Positions 25,433 through 34,383 of a DNA stretch of 34,632 nucleotides are shown here, one piece after another. Under the pieces are notes generated by a model that searched no databases, was not told the origin of the DNA, and saw nothing but the letters and a program-made list of their open reading frames with translations. Made by a program: the position numbers and the translations under genes. Source of the stretch: Thauera sp. (GTDB lineage: Bacteria; Pseudomonadota; Gammaproteobacteria; Burkholderiales; Rhodocyclaceae). Location: assembly GCA_024710965.1 (NCBI GenBank), contig JANJTU010000215.1:1-34632 (forward strand), in the 5' to 3' direction. Position 1 is the first letter of the stretch. Every line of letters begins with the position of its first letter.

Positions 25433-26582
25433 GCCGGCGGCCGCACCCGCGGGCGAGGAGGCGCGGCTGCGCGCCGAGATCGCGCGCCTGAACAAGGTCG
25501 TGCAGGCGCTGATGAACCGCGCCGAGCGCAGCACCAGCGTGCAGGGCTCGGACTTCAGCCTGTTCCAGGCCGCGGTCATGCTCGAGGACCAGGTGCGGGC
25601 GCGCACGCGCGAGCTCGAGGCGGCGCTGCGCGACAACGAGAAGATCACGCGCGCGCTGCAGTCGGCGCGCGCGCAGATGGAGCGCGAGATCGACGAGCGC
25701 CGCCAGACGCAGGAAGCCCTGGAGCGCGAGCAGCAGGAGCAGCGCGTGCTGATCCGCAAGCTCGAGGAGGCGCACAACCAGCTCCTGCAGTCGGAGAAGC
25801 TCGCCGCCATCGGTCAGCTCGCGGCCGGCGTCGCGCACGAGATCAACAACCCGATCGGCTTCGTCAACTCCAACCTGGCGACCCTGCGCCGCTATGTGGA
25901 CGACCTGCTGCGGGTGATCGCCGCGTTCGAGGCGGCCGAGCCGGCGCTGGCGGACGGGGCCGCGCGGGCGCGGCTTGCGGCGCTGAAGGAGGCGGTCGAT
26001 CTCGCCTTCCTGCGTGAGGACATCGGCGCCCTGATCGCGGAGTCGATCGACGGCACCAGCCGCGTGCGCCGCATCGTGCAGGACCTGCGCGACTTCGCCC
26101 GCACCGGCGACATCGACTGGCAGCTCGCCGACCTGCACGAGTGCATCGAGAGCACGCTCAACGTCGCTGCCAACGAGATCCGCTACAAGGCCGAAGTCGT
26201 GCGCGCCTACGGCGAGCTGCCGCCGGTCGAATGCGTCGCCGCGCAGCTCAACCAGGTGTTCCTGAACCTGCTCGTCAATGCCGCCCAGGCGATCGAGGGC
26301 CGCGGCACGATCACGATCCGCAGCGGCCGCGACGGCGACGAGGCCTGGCTCGCCTTCGCCGACGACGGCCCGGGCATCCCGGCCGAGATCCTGCCGCGGA
26401 TCTTCGACCCCTTCTTCACCACCAAGCCGGTCGGCACCGGCACCGGGCTGGGGCTGTCGGTCTCCTACGGCATCGTGCAGAAGCACGGTGGCCGCATCGA
26501 GGTCAGCAGCGCGCCGGGGCAGGGGGCGACCTTCACCATCCGTCTGCCGCTGCGGCGCTCGCCGTCGCCCGCCGGGGCCTGA
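25425..26582 (+). CDS. Cytosolic sensor histidine kinase partnered with FIST
   Basis: This 385-residue kinase has no membrane segment. Residues 10-125 are largely coiled coil (RLRAEIARLNKVVQALMNR, then QEALEREQQEQRVLIRKLEEAHNQL). The phospho-acceptor is H138 in GVAHEINNPIGF. The ATPase domain shows the N box NQVFLNLLVNAAQAI, G1 DDGPGIP, F box DPFFTTKPVG and G2 GTGLGLS. It lacks its own sensory domain, so the overlapping FIST protein likely supplies the input through the coiled coil. No response regulator is encoded in this pair; the nearest is at 29450-30166 on the other strand. Confidence 0.9.
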   Translation: MAEPAAAPAGEEARLRAEIARLNKVVQALMNRAERSTSVQGSDFSLFQAAVMLEDQVRARTRELEAALRDNEKITRALQSARAQMEREIDERRQTQEALEREQQEQRVLIRKLEEAHNQLLQSEKLAAIGQLAAGVAHEINNPIGFVNSNLATLRRYVDDLLRVIAAFEAAEPALADGAARARLAALKEAVDLAFLREDIGALIAESIDGTSRVRRIVQDLRDFARTGDIDWQLADLHECIESTLNVAANEIRYKAEVVRAYGELPPVECVAAQLNQVFLNLLVNAAQAIEGRGTITIRSGRDGDEAWLAFADDGPGIPAEILPRIFDPFFTTKPVGTGTGLGLSVSYGIVQKHGGRIEVSSAPGQGATFTIRLPLRRSPSPAGA

Positions 26583-26640
26583 GCCGGCCGGTCGGCCCGC
26601 GCCACGCCGCGGGCGCTTGACGCCCGGCCGCGGGCGGCGT

Positions 26641-29250
26641 TCAGATGCCGCCGCCAAGGCAGCTGGCGAGGTGGCCGAACAGCGTGCCGGGCTCGACCGG
26701 CTTGTGCAGCAGCTGTGCCACGCCGGCCGCCCGCAGCGCCTCCGGCGTGATGCCGTCGGCGTAGCCGGTGAGGAGGATCACCGGCGTGCCGGGGCGCAGG
26801 CGGCGGATCTCCCGTGCCAGCTCGAGGCCGCTCATGTGCGGCATGGTGTGGTCGGTGAGGACGAGGTCGTAGTCGGCGGCGGCCGCCGCGAAGGCCGCGC
26901 AGGCGGTGGCGCCGTCGCGCGCCCTGGTCACCTGCAGGCCCCAGCCTTCGAGCAGCTCGCACAGGAAGGCGGCGACCAGGTCTTCGTCGTCCGCCACGAG
27001 GATGCGGCCGGCGAGGCGCCCGGTCAGCGGCACCGCGGCGGCCTGCGCGGCGCCGCAGCAGGCGGGGGCCGCCTGCGGCAGCGCCGGCAGCAGGACACGG
27101 AAGGTGGTGCCGCGGCCCGGCGCGCTGTCGATCAGGATGTGGCCGCCGTGTTCGTGCACGATGCCGTGCACGGTCGCCAGCCCCATGCCGCTGCCCTTGC
27201 CGACCGCCTTCGTCGTGAAGAAGGGCTCGAACATGCGTTCCATGACCTCGGGCGGGATGCCGGGGCCGTCGTCGGCCACGCGCAGCGTGACGAAGCGGCC
27301 GTCGACCGCGCCACGGCAGGAGGCACACACGCCGGCGACCGTCGCCAGTGGCGTCACCGCGATGCGGATGCGGCCGCGGCCCTGCAGCGCGTCGCGGGCG
27401 TTGATGCACAGGTTCATCAGCACCTGCTCGAGCTGCACCGGGTCGGCAAGCACGCAGTCGGATGCGCCGCGGGCATCCGCGCCGTCGGCTGCCGTGCATT
27501 CGGCTGCCGTGTGCGCGCCCGCGCTCCCGCCATCACTTCCGCTGCCGCCACTTGTGCCGTCACCACTCGCGCCGTCACCACTCGCGCCGACGCGGTTGCC
27601 GTCGCTGGCGCCCCCGCTGCTGTCGGGGGCCACGCCGAAGGCGATCGTCGCCGGCAGCATCGGACCGAGGAAGTGCGACACCTCCTCGACCAGCCGGCCG
27701 AGCGCGAGCGGGCGCGGCGTGCCGCGCTGGCCGCGGCTGAAGGTGAGCAGCTGGCGGATGAGGTCGCGCGCACGCCGGGCGGCGAGCTCGGCCTGGCCGA
27801 GGTAGCGCGCCAGGCGCGCGTCGCCGAGTTCGGCCTGGCGCTCGCCGGCGAGGGCGAGGTAGCCGTTGATGCTGGTGAGGATGTTGTTGAAGTCGTGCGC
27901 GATGCCGCCGGCGAGGTGGCCGATCGCTTCCATCTTCTGCGCCTGGCGCAGCTGGGCCTCGAAGCGGCTGCGCTCGGCGTCGGCGAGCTTGCGTGCGGTG
28001 ATGTCGCGCGTCACCGCGAGGATGCGGTCGATGCCGGCGAGCCGCACCCGCTTCAGGAAGACCTCGTCCCAGTGTTCGCTGCGGTCGGCGTTGCGCCGCT
28101 GCCATTCGAAGCGCACGACTTCGCCGGCGCGGGCGCGGTCGAGCCAGCGGTTGGCGTCGGCCTCGGTGTAGGGCGCTTCGCCGCTGCCGAGATCGCCCGC
28201 GCGCAGGCGCAGCAGGGTCGCGCGGTCGTGGCCGTACACCTGGCAGGCCTTCGGATTGACGTCGACGAAGGCGCCACTGTCGAGGTCGTGGATGAAGATG
28301 CAGTCCTCGGAAGCCTCGAAGATCGCGCGGTAGCTCTCCTCGGAGGCGCGCAGCGCGCCATCCATGCGCTCGCGCTCGAGCTCGGCGGCGGCGCGCACGG
28401 CGAAGATCTTCATCACCGACTCGATGAAGCCGGCGTCGCCCAGCGCCCGGCGCGACACCGCCGCGATCAGCCCGAGCGGGCGGCCGTGGCCGTCGGTGAG
28501 CGGATAACCGGCGTAGCCGCGCATGCCGAGCCGGGCGAAGTCGCTGTCGGCGGGAAAGTGCTGCGCCAGGTGGTCGGGGTAGATGCGGAACTGCTGGCCG
28601 ACGACGGTCGCGCACGGCGTGCCGGCGAGGCAGTAGTCGAAATCCTGCTGCATCTGCTCGTCGAGCAGCATGGCGCGCACGTGCATGCGCTCGGCGTCGT
28701 CCGTGGTGCGCACGGCGATGAAGGCGAGCTCGGTGTCGAGCAGGGCGGCGAGGCAGCGCACCAGTTCCTGGAAGATGTTCGGCCCGTGGGCGCCGGAGAC
28801 CGCGAGCGAGGCCTGCTGCAGCGCGTCCTCGACGCGCTTGCGCGCGCTGATGTCGGTGGCGATGCCGCACACCGCGTAGGGCCGGCCGGCGGCGTCGAGC
28901 AGCGGGAACTTGTTGACCAGGTAGGTGCGCGCCTGGCCGCCGAACTCCACCTGCTCCTCGAAGGTCACGGTGCCGCAGGCCTCGATCACCTGGGCGTCGT
29001 TCGCGCGCAGCCGCGCGGCAATCGCGGCCGGCATGACGTCGATGTCGCGGCGGCCGATGATCTCCTGCAGCGGGCGCCGGGTGAGGCGGCAGAACTCGCG
29101 GTTCACGAACAGGTAGCGGCCATCGAGATCCTTCCAGAACACGACGGCGCTGCTCTGGTCGAGGATCTGCGCCATCAGCTGGCGCTCGATGCCGCCCCCG
29201 TGCGCGGCTCCGGGCACGGGCGCCGCGGCGTCTTCGTCGATGCGTTCCAC
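26641..29250 (-). CDS. PAS-GAF-PAS hybrid histidine kinase with receiver domain
   Basis: This 869-residue cytosolic hybrid kinase has PAS 1 (about 25-137), a GAF-like domain (about 145-295), PAS 2 (305-425) and the phospho-acceptor H452 (GGIAHDFNNILT). The ATPase domain has N box VLMNLCINARDAL, DDGPGIP and GKGSGMGLA. A receiver follows with DDED near 754-757, phospho-site D800 and K850. Residues ~544-599 are a Gly/Ser/Asp low-complexity insertion before the N box, built from short DNA repeats. The start is GTG 29250, with GGAGG 5 bases upstream. It lies downstream of the OmpR-type regulator on the same strand. Confidence 0.9.
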   Translation of the reverse strand: MERIDEDAAAPVPGAAHGGGIERQLMAQILDQSSAVVFWKDLDGRYLFVNREFCRLTRRPLQEIIGRRDIDVMPAAIAARLRANDAQVIEACGTVTFEEQVEFGGQARTYLVNKFPLLDAAGRPYAVCGIATDISARKRVEDALQQASLAVSGAHGPNIFQELVRCLAALLDTELAFIAVRTTDDAERMHVRAMLLDEQMQQDFDYCLAGTPCATVVGQQFRIYPDHLAQHFPADSDFARLGMRGYAGYPLTDGHGRPLGLIAAVSRRALGDAGFIESVMKIFAVRAAAELERERMDGALRASEESYRAIFEASEDCIFIHDLDSGAFVDVNPKACQVYGHDRATLLRLRAGDLGSGEAPYTEADANRWLDRARAGEVVRFEWQRRNADRSEHWDEVFLKRVRLAGIDRILAVTRDITARKLADAERSRFEAQLRQAQKMEAIGHLAGGIAHDFNNILTSINGYLALAGERQAELGDARLARYLGQAELAARRARDLIRQLLTFSRGQRGTPRPLALGRLVEEVSHFLGPMLPATIAFGVAPDSSGGASDGNRVGASGDGASGDGTSGGSGSDGGSAGAHTAAECTAADGADARGASDCVLADPVQLEQVLMNLCINARDALQGRGRIRIAVTPLATVAGVCASCRGAVDGRFVTLRVADDGPGIPPEVMERMFEPFFTTKAVGKGSGMGLATVHGIVHEHGGHILIDSAPGRGTTFRVLLPALPQAAPACCGAAQAAAVPLTGRLAGRILVADDEDLVAAFLCELLEGWGLQVTRARDGATACAAFAAAAADYDLVLTDHTMPHMSGLELAREIRRLRPGTPVILLTGYADGITPEALRAAGVAQLLHKPVEPGTLFGHLASCLGGGI
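27485..27585. repeat. 15-base tandem repeats inside the hybrid kinase gene
   Basis: GCCGTCACCACTCGC occurs twice in tandem (27556-27570, 27571-27585), preceded by a decayed copy (27541-27555). TCGGCTGCCGTGCAT (27485-27499) is followed by a 13/15 copy (27500-27514). The unit is five codons, so copy number can change without frameshift. The repeats encode the Gly/Ser/Asp-rich and Ala-rich insertion. Confidence 0.75.
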
Positions 29251-29356
29251 CCTGGCCTCCGGTGGCGACTGTGGTGATGGAAGTCTAGGCGCGGCCGCGG
29301 CGTTCCAACACGGCTGTTTCCTGCCGGTTACGCTGGAAACCGGGCTGAAACCATGC

Positions 29357-29410
29357 GGCGAGGGGCGCGCCCGCCTCGGCCCCGGCCGCTGCGCGGGCGC
29401 GCCCCTCGCC
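29357..29410. repeat. 18-base perfect inverted repeat between regulator and kinase
   Basis: GGCGAGGGGCGCGCCCGC (29357-29374) and its exact reverse complement (29393-29410) flank an 18-base spacer. The element lies 40 bases after the response regulator stop on the - strand. No U-run follows, so it is a stable mRNA hairpin or a partial terminator that could lower kinase expression. Confidence 0.6.
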
Positions 29411-29449
29411 GGGCGTGGCGGGCATGCCGCGGCGTGGCGGCGGCGGTGC

Positions 29450-30166
29450 TCAGGGCACGTACATGTAGCCCGCGCCGCGCACGGTGCGGATCAGGCGCGG
29501 GCGCTCGGGGTCGGGCTCGATCTTGCGCCGCAGGCGGGCGATGCGGATGTCGATCGAGCGGTCGAAGGGCTCCCATTCGCGGTTGCGCGTCAGCGTCAGC
29601 AGCTGGTCGCGCGACAGCACCTGGTTGGGGCGCTCGGCGAACACGCGCAGCAGGTCGAACTCCATCGCGGTCAGGTCCAGCTCGCGGCCTTCGGCGTCGA
29701 ACAGCTGGTGCGAGCGCAGGTCGAGGTGGCAGGGGCCGACCGCCAGGCGCGCAGGCGCTGCCGTCGCCGCCGGCCGCTCCACCGCGCTTTCGGCGGCGGG
29801 CGGCTGCAGCCGGCGCAGCACGCTCTTGATGCGGGCGAGCAGTTCGCGCGGCTCGAAGGGCTTGGCGAGGTAGTCGTCGGCGCCCAGCTCGAGGCCGACG
29901 ATGCGGTCCACCACGTCGCCCGCGCCGGTCACCATGACGATGCCGACGCGGTGGTGCTCGCGCAGGTAGCGCGCCAGCGTCAGCCCATCCTCGCCCGGCA
30001 GGCGCAGGTCGAGCAGCACCAGGTCGGGCAGCGCACGCGCCAGCGCCGCGCGCATGGCCTCGCCGCCATCGGCCGCGTCGACCTCGAAACCGTGCGCCGA
30101 CAGGTACTCGGACAGCATCGTGCGCACGTCCCGGTCGTCATCCACCACCAGTATCCGGCCCGCCAT
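29450..30166 (-). CDS. OmpR/PhoB-type response regulator
   Basis: This 238-residue protein has a receiver domain with the acidic pocket D9-D11 (VVDDDRD), phospho-site D53 (LLDLRLPGEDG), T80 and K102 (AKPFEP). A Pro/Ala linker leads to a winged-helix domain, ending DIRIARLRRKIEPDPERPRLIRTVRGAGYMYVP. ATG 30166 follows GAGGGAGGGA at good spacing. A TATACT hexamer on the - strand (30206-30201) is a likely -10 box. The hybrid kinase gene follows 199 bases downstream. They may be cognate, though a hybrid kinase would normally need a phosphotransfer step to reach this receiver. Confidence 0.9.
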   Translation of the reverse strand: MAGRILVVDDDRDVRTMLSEYLSAHGFEVDAADGGEAMRAALARALPDLVLLDLRLPGEDGLTLARYLREHHRVGIVMVTGAGDVVDRIVGLELGADDYLAKPFEPRELLARIKSVLRRLQPPAAESAVERPAATAAPARLAVGPCHLDLRSHQLFDAEGRELDLTAMEFDLLRVFAERPNQVLSRDQLLTLTRNREWEPFDRSIDIRIARLRRKIEPDPERPRLIRTVRGAGYMYVP

Positions 30167-30376
30167 CGCCGTCCCTCCCTCGCCGTGCCGCGCTCTCCAA
30201 AGTATAGACAGCGAGGTCGAAACAGACCGGCTACCGGCCCGATACACACCGATGCGAAGACGCTCAAGGGCGAAAAGCGGCCGATACCTTCGCGGTCCAG
30301 GATGCAGCCATCGACGCGCCGCAGGAATTTTCCCGGAACGATCGATCACCGAGACCACGACACAGGAGAGACCGCG

Positions 30377-30652
30377 ATGGACATCCTTCACCCCGCCGCC
30401 GGCCGCGGAATGCTGCGCGCCGCCCTGCTGGCAGCCGCCCACGGCCTGGCCATGGCGATGGCGCGCCGCCGCCGGGCGCGCCAGCTGGGGCGCGAGCTGC
30501 GCCGCCAGCTGCGTGCGCTCGACGGCCTCGATGCGCGCACGCTGGCCGATCTGGGCCTGCACCGCATGGAACTCGGCTCGGTTGCCGCCGAGCTCAGCGG
30601 TGCCGCCGAACCGACGCGCCGCCGCGTGCGCTCCGTCGCCCCCCTGTACTGA
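30377..30652 (+). CDS. DUF1127-domain small basic protein
   Basis: The 91-residue product has a central Arg-rich helix (MARRRRARQLGRELRRQLRAL) and the DUF1127 signature LDARTLADLGLHRMELGSV at about residues 53-72. DUF1127 proteins in other bacteria influence RNA turnover, phosphate or arginine metabolism; no role can be fixed here. ATG 30377 follows ACAGGAGAG. It begins 210 bases from the divergent response regulator and ends 32 bases before the diiron protein gene, so these two are probably one transcript. It is slightly longer than the shortest family members. Confidence 0.78.
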   Translation: MDILHPAAGRGMLRAALLAAAHGLAMAMARRRRARQLGRELRRQLRALDGLDARTLADLGLHRMELGSVAAELSGAAEPTRRRVRSVAPLY

Positions 30653-30684
30653 GCCCACCCCCACGAGAGCAAAGGAGAACCACC

Positions 30685-31638
30685 ATGCTGGACGCCATGA
30701 ACCGGGTCGAGACCCAACGCTATGCCAGGTGTGTCGAAGTGTCGAAGCGCGTGAGCTTCGACATCGAGCGCGACGTCATCCGCGGCCGCCAGTTCGATTT
30801 CGGCAAGAAGTTCCTCCCCGACGGCCTGTCGCGGATCGATGCGATCCCCTTCCTCGACGCCGCCGAGAAGCGCTTCCTGTCGCAGCTCCAGGGCCGCACC
30901 TACGCCAACATCTTCGGCCTCGTGGAGCGCTTCATCGGCGCCAAGATGCTCGACGTCAGCAAGGCGCACTGGCTCGGCGACCAGACGGCGCTGGAGGCGC
31001 TGGTGCGCTTCACCGACGAGGAGCTCAAGCACCAGGAGATGTTCCGCCGCCTCGAGCGCATGGCCGCCGCCGGCATGCCCGAGGGCTACCACTTCGCTCC
31101 CGAGCCGAACGCAGTCGCCGCCGCGGTGCTCGCCGCCTCGAGCTGGGCGGTGCTCGGCCTGACCTGCCACATCGAGATGTTCGTCCTTGCCCACTACCAC
31201 AGCAGCATCCACCCCGACGCCAACCTGTCCGAGCTGTGGAAGGACGTCTTCCTGCACCATGCGCGCGAGGAATCGCAGCACGCCATCCTCGACGAGATGG
31301 AATGGATCCGCGAGGACGCCAGGCTCACGCCGGAACAGCGCGACCAGGCGGTGAACGAGCTGATCGCCCTCGTCGGCGCGGTGGACGGCATCCTGCAGAC
31401 CCAGGCCGGGGCCGATGCCGCCTACTTCATCGCGGTCTGTGGCCGCCCCTTCGCCACCGACGAGGCCGGTCACATCCACCGCAGCCTGCTGCGCGCCTAC
31501 CGCTGGCAGTACATCGTCTCCGGCGTGCAGGAAGCGCGCTTCCGCAACGTGCTCGGCTCGCTCGTCAGCGCGGCCCAGGCCGAGCGCATCGGCGCCGCGC
31601 TCGCGCCGATCGTGGCCGACGTCGGCAAGCTGCACTGA
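30685..31638 (+). CDS. Ferritin-like diiron protein of unknown substrate
   Basis: The 317-residue helical protein has a complete, symmetric diiron ligand pattern: E81, E113xxH116 (DEELKHQEMF), then E164 (CHIEMF) and E196xxH199 (AREESQHAIL). The two E to ExxH spacings are both 32 residues. That pattern is found in ferritin-like oxygenases, including the AurF N-oxygenase group, which it may resemble. No signal peptide is seen. ATG 30685 follows AAAGGAGAA. It follows the DUF1127 gene by 32 bases. The reaction could be hydroxylation, N-oxidation or peroxide handling; I cannot choose between them. Confidence 0.72.
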   Translation: MLDAMNRVETQRYARCVEVSKRVSFDIERDVIRGRQFDFGKKFLPDGLSRIDAIPFLDAAEKRFLSQLQGRTYANIFGLVERFIGAKMLDVSKAHWLGDQTALEALVRFTDEELKHQEMFRRLERMAAAGMPEGYHFAPEPNAVAAAVLAASSWAVLGLTCHIEMFVLAHYHSSIHPDANLSELWKDVFLHHAREESQHAILDEMEWIREDARLTPEQRDQAVNELIALVGAVDGILQTQAGADAAYFIAVCGRPFATDEAGHIHRSLLRAYRWQYIVSGVQEARFRNVLGSLVSAAQAERIGAALAPIVADVGKLH

Positions 31639-31731
31639 AGGCGGCAGGGGCGCCCGCCGCCGTGCCCCGCGCTCCACGCCGCGCTCGCCGCCCGCGGCGG
31701 GGGTGAGGCGGGGGGCGGGCGGCCGGGCGCG

Positions 31732-32643
31732 TCAGCCCTTCTCGCCCTGCGCGGCGAGGAAGATCCCCGCCAGCAGCAGGCTGAAGCCGACGAACTGCAG
31801 CGGCGCGAAGCCTTCGCCGAAGAGGACGAAGGCCAGCAGCGCGCTGACCACCGGCTCACCCAGCGTGACCACGGCGACGAGGGTCGCCGACACGTAGCGC
31901 AGCGACCAGTTGTAGGCGGTGTGGCCGAGCAGCTGGGGGCCGAGCGCCATCGCCAGCAGCAGCGCCCAGGCCGCGCCGGAGTGGGCGAACAGCTCGGCGC
32001 CGCCGGCGCCGCTGGCGACGAACAGGAACAGCGCCGCCGCGCCGTAGGCGAGCCAGATGTAGGCCGGCAGGCCGAGCCCGGCGCGCAGCCGGCGGCCGAT
32101 CAGCAGGTAGGCGGAAAAGCACCAGCTGCCGACGAGCGCGAGCAGGTTGCCGAACAGCGGGCTCGTGCCCGGCGCGGCGCTCTGGCTGTCGCTCCAGAAG
32201 ATGAACAGGCTGCCGGCGAAGGACAGTGCGATGCCGCCGAGCATCATGCGCGTGGGCGTCTCGCGGAAGAGCAGGAAGGACGCCAGCCCGATCCACAGCG
32301 GGTTGGTCGTCACCAGCGCGGTGCTGGAGGCGACCGAGGTGTATTCGAGCGAGCTGATCCAGGTGGCGAAGTGGAGCGCGAGGAAGAAGCCCGCCGCGAG
32401 CGCCATCGCCATCTGTCGGCCGCTCAGCCGCGCGAGCTCGTGGCGCGCGTGCAGCAGCGCCACCGGCGTGATGACGATCGCCGCCAGCGCCAGCCGCCAG
32501 GTCGCGACCGCGAGCGAATCGACCGCCTCGGCCTGGGCGAGGCGGGCGAAGATGGCGCCCAAGGACACCGCGAGCAGGCCGGCGGCGAGCACGACGAAGG
32601 GCAGCCAGCGGGCGGGTGGGGCGGAAGGGGAGGCGGAGGACAT
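31732..32643 (-). CDS. EamA/DMT-family transporter
   Basis: The 303-residue protein has about ten hydrophobic segments in two EamA repeats: the first from AAGLLAVSLGAIFARLAQAE, the second from LLALVGSWCFSAYLLIGRRLR, ending LGEPVVSALLAFVLFGEGFAPLQFVGFSLLLAGIFLA. Such proteins export metabolites or amino acids. ATG 32643 is chosen; a TTG at 32676 would add 11 residues, and neither has a clear ribosome site. It is convergent with the diiron gene across a 93-base very GC-rich gap without a clear terminator. Substrate unknown. Confidence 0.88.
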   Translation of the reverse strand: MSSASPSAPPARWLPFVVLAAGLLAVSLGAIFARLAQAEAVDSLAVATWRLALAAIVITPVALLHARHELARLSGRQMAMALAAGFFLALHFATWISSLEYTSVASSTALVTTNPLWIGLASFLLFRETPTRMMLGGIALSFAGSLFIFWSDSQSAAPGTSPLFGNLLALVGSWCFSAYLLIGRRLRAGLGLPAYIWLAYGAAALFLFVASGAGGAELFAHSGAAWALLLAMALGPQLLGHTAYNWSLRYVSATLVAVVTLGEPVVSALLAFVLFGEGFAPLQFVGFSLLLAGIFLAAQGEKG

Positions 32644-32788
32644 CGGCGATTTCTGATCGTTACGGAGAAAGGACAACCAGCGGCCGCGGACCGCTGTGGA
32701 CGCCGGCCGGGCACGAAGTGATTGCCGGAACGGGCGAACGAACCGCGAATGAAGCGTGCTTTACGACCTTGCAGCAATCACCGCTGCG

Positions 32789-32815
32789 GGCGAGTGGGCA
32801 CCCCGCCCACTCGCC
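32789..32815. terminator. Hairpin downstream of livF
   Basis: GGCGAGTGGGC (32789-32799) and GCCCACTCGCC (32805-32815) form a perfect 11-pair stem with a 5-base loop, 19 bases past the livF stop on the - strand. No U-run follows, so it is a weak or Rho-assisted terminator, or an mRNA-stabilising stem. The rest of 32677-32833 holds nothing that I can identify. Confidence 0.5.
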
Positions 32816-32833
32816 AATCCCTGCGACAGCAGT

Positions 32834-33550
32834 TCAGGCGTGCCCGCCCTCGAGGTAGGCCGCGCGCACCTCCGGGCTCGCCAGCAGCTCGGCGCCGGTG
32901 CCGGCGAGCGTGATCTCGCCGTGCTGCAGCACGTAACCGCGGTGCGCCACGCGCAGCGCCTGGTTGGCGTTCTGCTCCACGAGCAGGATGGTCATGCCGT
33001 GGTCGCGGTTGAGTTCGCGGACGATCTGGAAGATCTTGCGGATGTAGATCGGCGCCAGCCCCAGCGAAGGCTCGTCGAGCAGCAGCAGCTTGGGCCGGCT
33101 CATCAGCGCGCGGCCGATGGCGAGCATCTGCTGCTCGCCGCCGGACAGCGTGCCGGCGCGCTGGCCCTGGCGCTCCTCCAGGATCGGGAACATCGCGAAC
33201 ACGCGCGCGATGTCGGCGGCGTAGTTCGCCGGGTCGGCGTGGGCCGTGCCCATCTGCAGGTTCTCGATCACCGTCATGCGCGGGAAGATGCGCCGGCCTT
33301 CGGGCACCAGGGCGATGCCGCGGCGCGCGATCTCGTGCGTGGGCACGCGGGTGATGTCCTCGCCGTCGAAGACGACGCGCCCGGCGCTGGCCTTGGGGTT
33401 GCCGAACAGGCTCATCATCAGCGTCGACTTGCCGGCGCCGTTGGCGCCGATCAGGGTCACGATCTCGCCCACCTGGACCTCGATGTCGATGCCGCGCAGC
33501 GCGTGGATGTGACCGTAATGGGCGTGCACGCCCTCCATCTTGAGCATCAT
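32834..33550 (-). CDS. livF: Liv-type ABC importer ATPase LivF
   Basis: The 238-residue ATPase has Walker A GANGAGKST, signature LSGGEQQMLAIGRAL, Walker [14 protein letters not shown] and switch LVEQNANQAL. LVPEGRRIFPRMTVIENL is the LivF-type Q-loop follow-up. Length is the family norm. Its start is a double ATG at 33550/33547 that overlaps the livG stop, so translation is coupled. It is the last gene of a second Liv-type operon, separate from the paa-linked importer. The substrate is likely a branched-chain amino acid or amide, but the binding protein is outside the window. Confidence 0.92.
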   Translation of the reverse strand: MMLKMEGVHAHYGHIHALRGIDIEVQVGEIVTLIGANGAGKSTLMMSLFGNPKASAGRVVFDGEDITRVPTHEIARRGIALVPEGRRIFPRMTVIENLQMGTAHADPANYAADIARVFAMFPILEERQGQRAGTLSGGEQQMLAIGRALMSRPKLLLLDEPSLGLAPIYIRKIFQIVRELNRDHGMTILLVEQNANQALRVAHRGYVLQHGEITLAGTGAELLASPEVRAAYLEGGHA

Positions 33551-34383
33551 GCGGCGGCTTCCCCTTCGGTTGCTTCGTTCTCGCCCTCGTCCTCGTCCTC
33601 GCCCAGGTAGGCCTTGATCACCTGCGGATCGTGCTGCACCTGGGCCGGCGTGCCCTCGGCGATCTTGCGCCCGTAGCTGATCACGCCGATGTGGTCGGAG
33701 ACGTTCATGACCACGCTCATGTCGTGCTCGATGAGCAGGATCGCGATGCCGAGCTCGCGGCACAGGTAGAGCAGCAGCTCGTTGAGCTCCGCCGATTCGC
33801 GCGGGTTCAGGCCCGCGGCCGGCTCGTCCAGGCACAGCAGCACCGGCTCGACGCACAGCGCGCGCGCGATCTCGATGCGGCGCTGGATGCCGTAGGGCAG
33901 GTCACCCGCGGCGTGGTCGGCGAGGTGGGTGAGGTTCAGGCGCTTGAGCCACATCGCCGCGCGCGCGATCGCGTCGGCTTCGGCCGCGCGGTAGCCGGGC
34001 AGCTTGAACAGCCCGGCGAGCGAGAACTTCGACGCGCGCTGCAGCACGTTGTGCTGGGCGACGATGAGGTTCTCCAGCACCGTCATCTTCGGGAACAGGC
34101 GGATGTTCTGGAAGGTGCGCACCACCTGGGCGTCGCGCGCGACGTGGTGGCTGGGCAGCGCCTCCAGGCGGATCTCGCCACGGCGCGGGTGGTGCAGGCG
34201 CAGCGTGCCGGTGGTCGGCTTGTAGAAGCCGGTCAGGCAGTTGAACAGCGTCGTCTTGCCCGCGCCGTTGGGGCCGATGATGCCGGTGATCTTGGCCGCC
34301 GGCACTTCCAGCGACAGGTCGTCGATCGCGGTCAGGCCGCCGAAGCGCATCGTCAGGTTGCGCACGGAAAGCAGGGTGCTCAT
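33547..34383 (-). CDS. livG: Liv-type ABC importer ATPase LivG
   Basis: The 278-residue ATPase has Walker [10 protein letters not shown], the LivG trait [22 protein letters not shown], signature [15 protein letters not shown], Walker [14 protein letters not shown] and switch [13 protein letters not shown] 34383 follows AAGGAGG and overlaps the livM stop as ATGA. The C-terminus is unusually acidic ([18 protein letters not shown]), a short disordered tail absent from the core family. It pairs with LivF as the heterodimeric motor of this importer. Confidence 0.92.
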   Translation of the reverse strand: MSTLLSVRNLTMRFGGLTAIDDLSLEVPAAKITGIIGPNGAGKTTLFNCLTGFYKPTTGTLRLHHPRRGEIRLEALPSHHVARDAQVVRTFQNIRLFPKMTVLENLIVAQHNVLQRASKFSLAGLFKLPGYRAAEADAIARAAMWLKRLNLTHLADHAAGDLPYGIQRRIEIARALCVEPVLLCLDEPAAGLNPRESAELNELLLYLCRELGIAILLIEHDMSVVMNVSDHIGVISYGRKIAEGTPAQVQHDPQVIKAYLGEDEDEGENEATEGEAAA

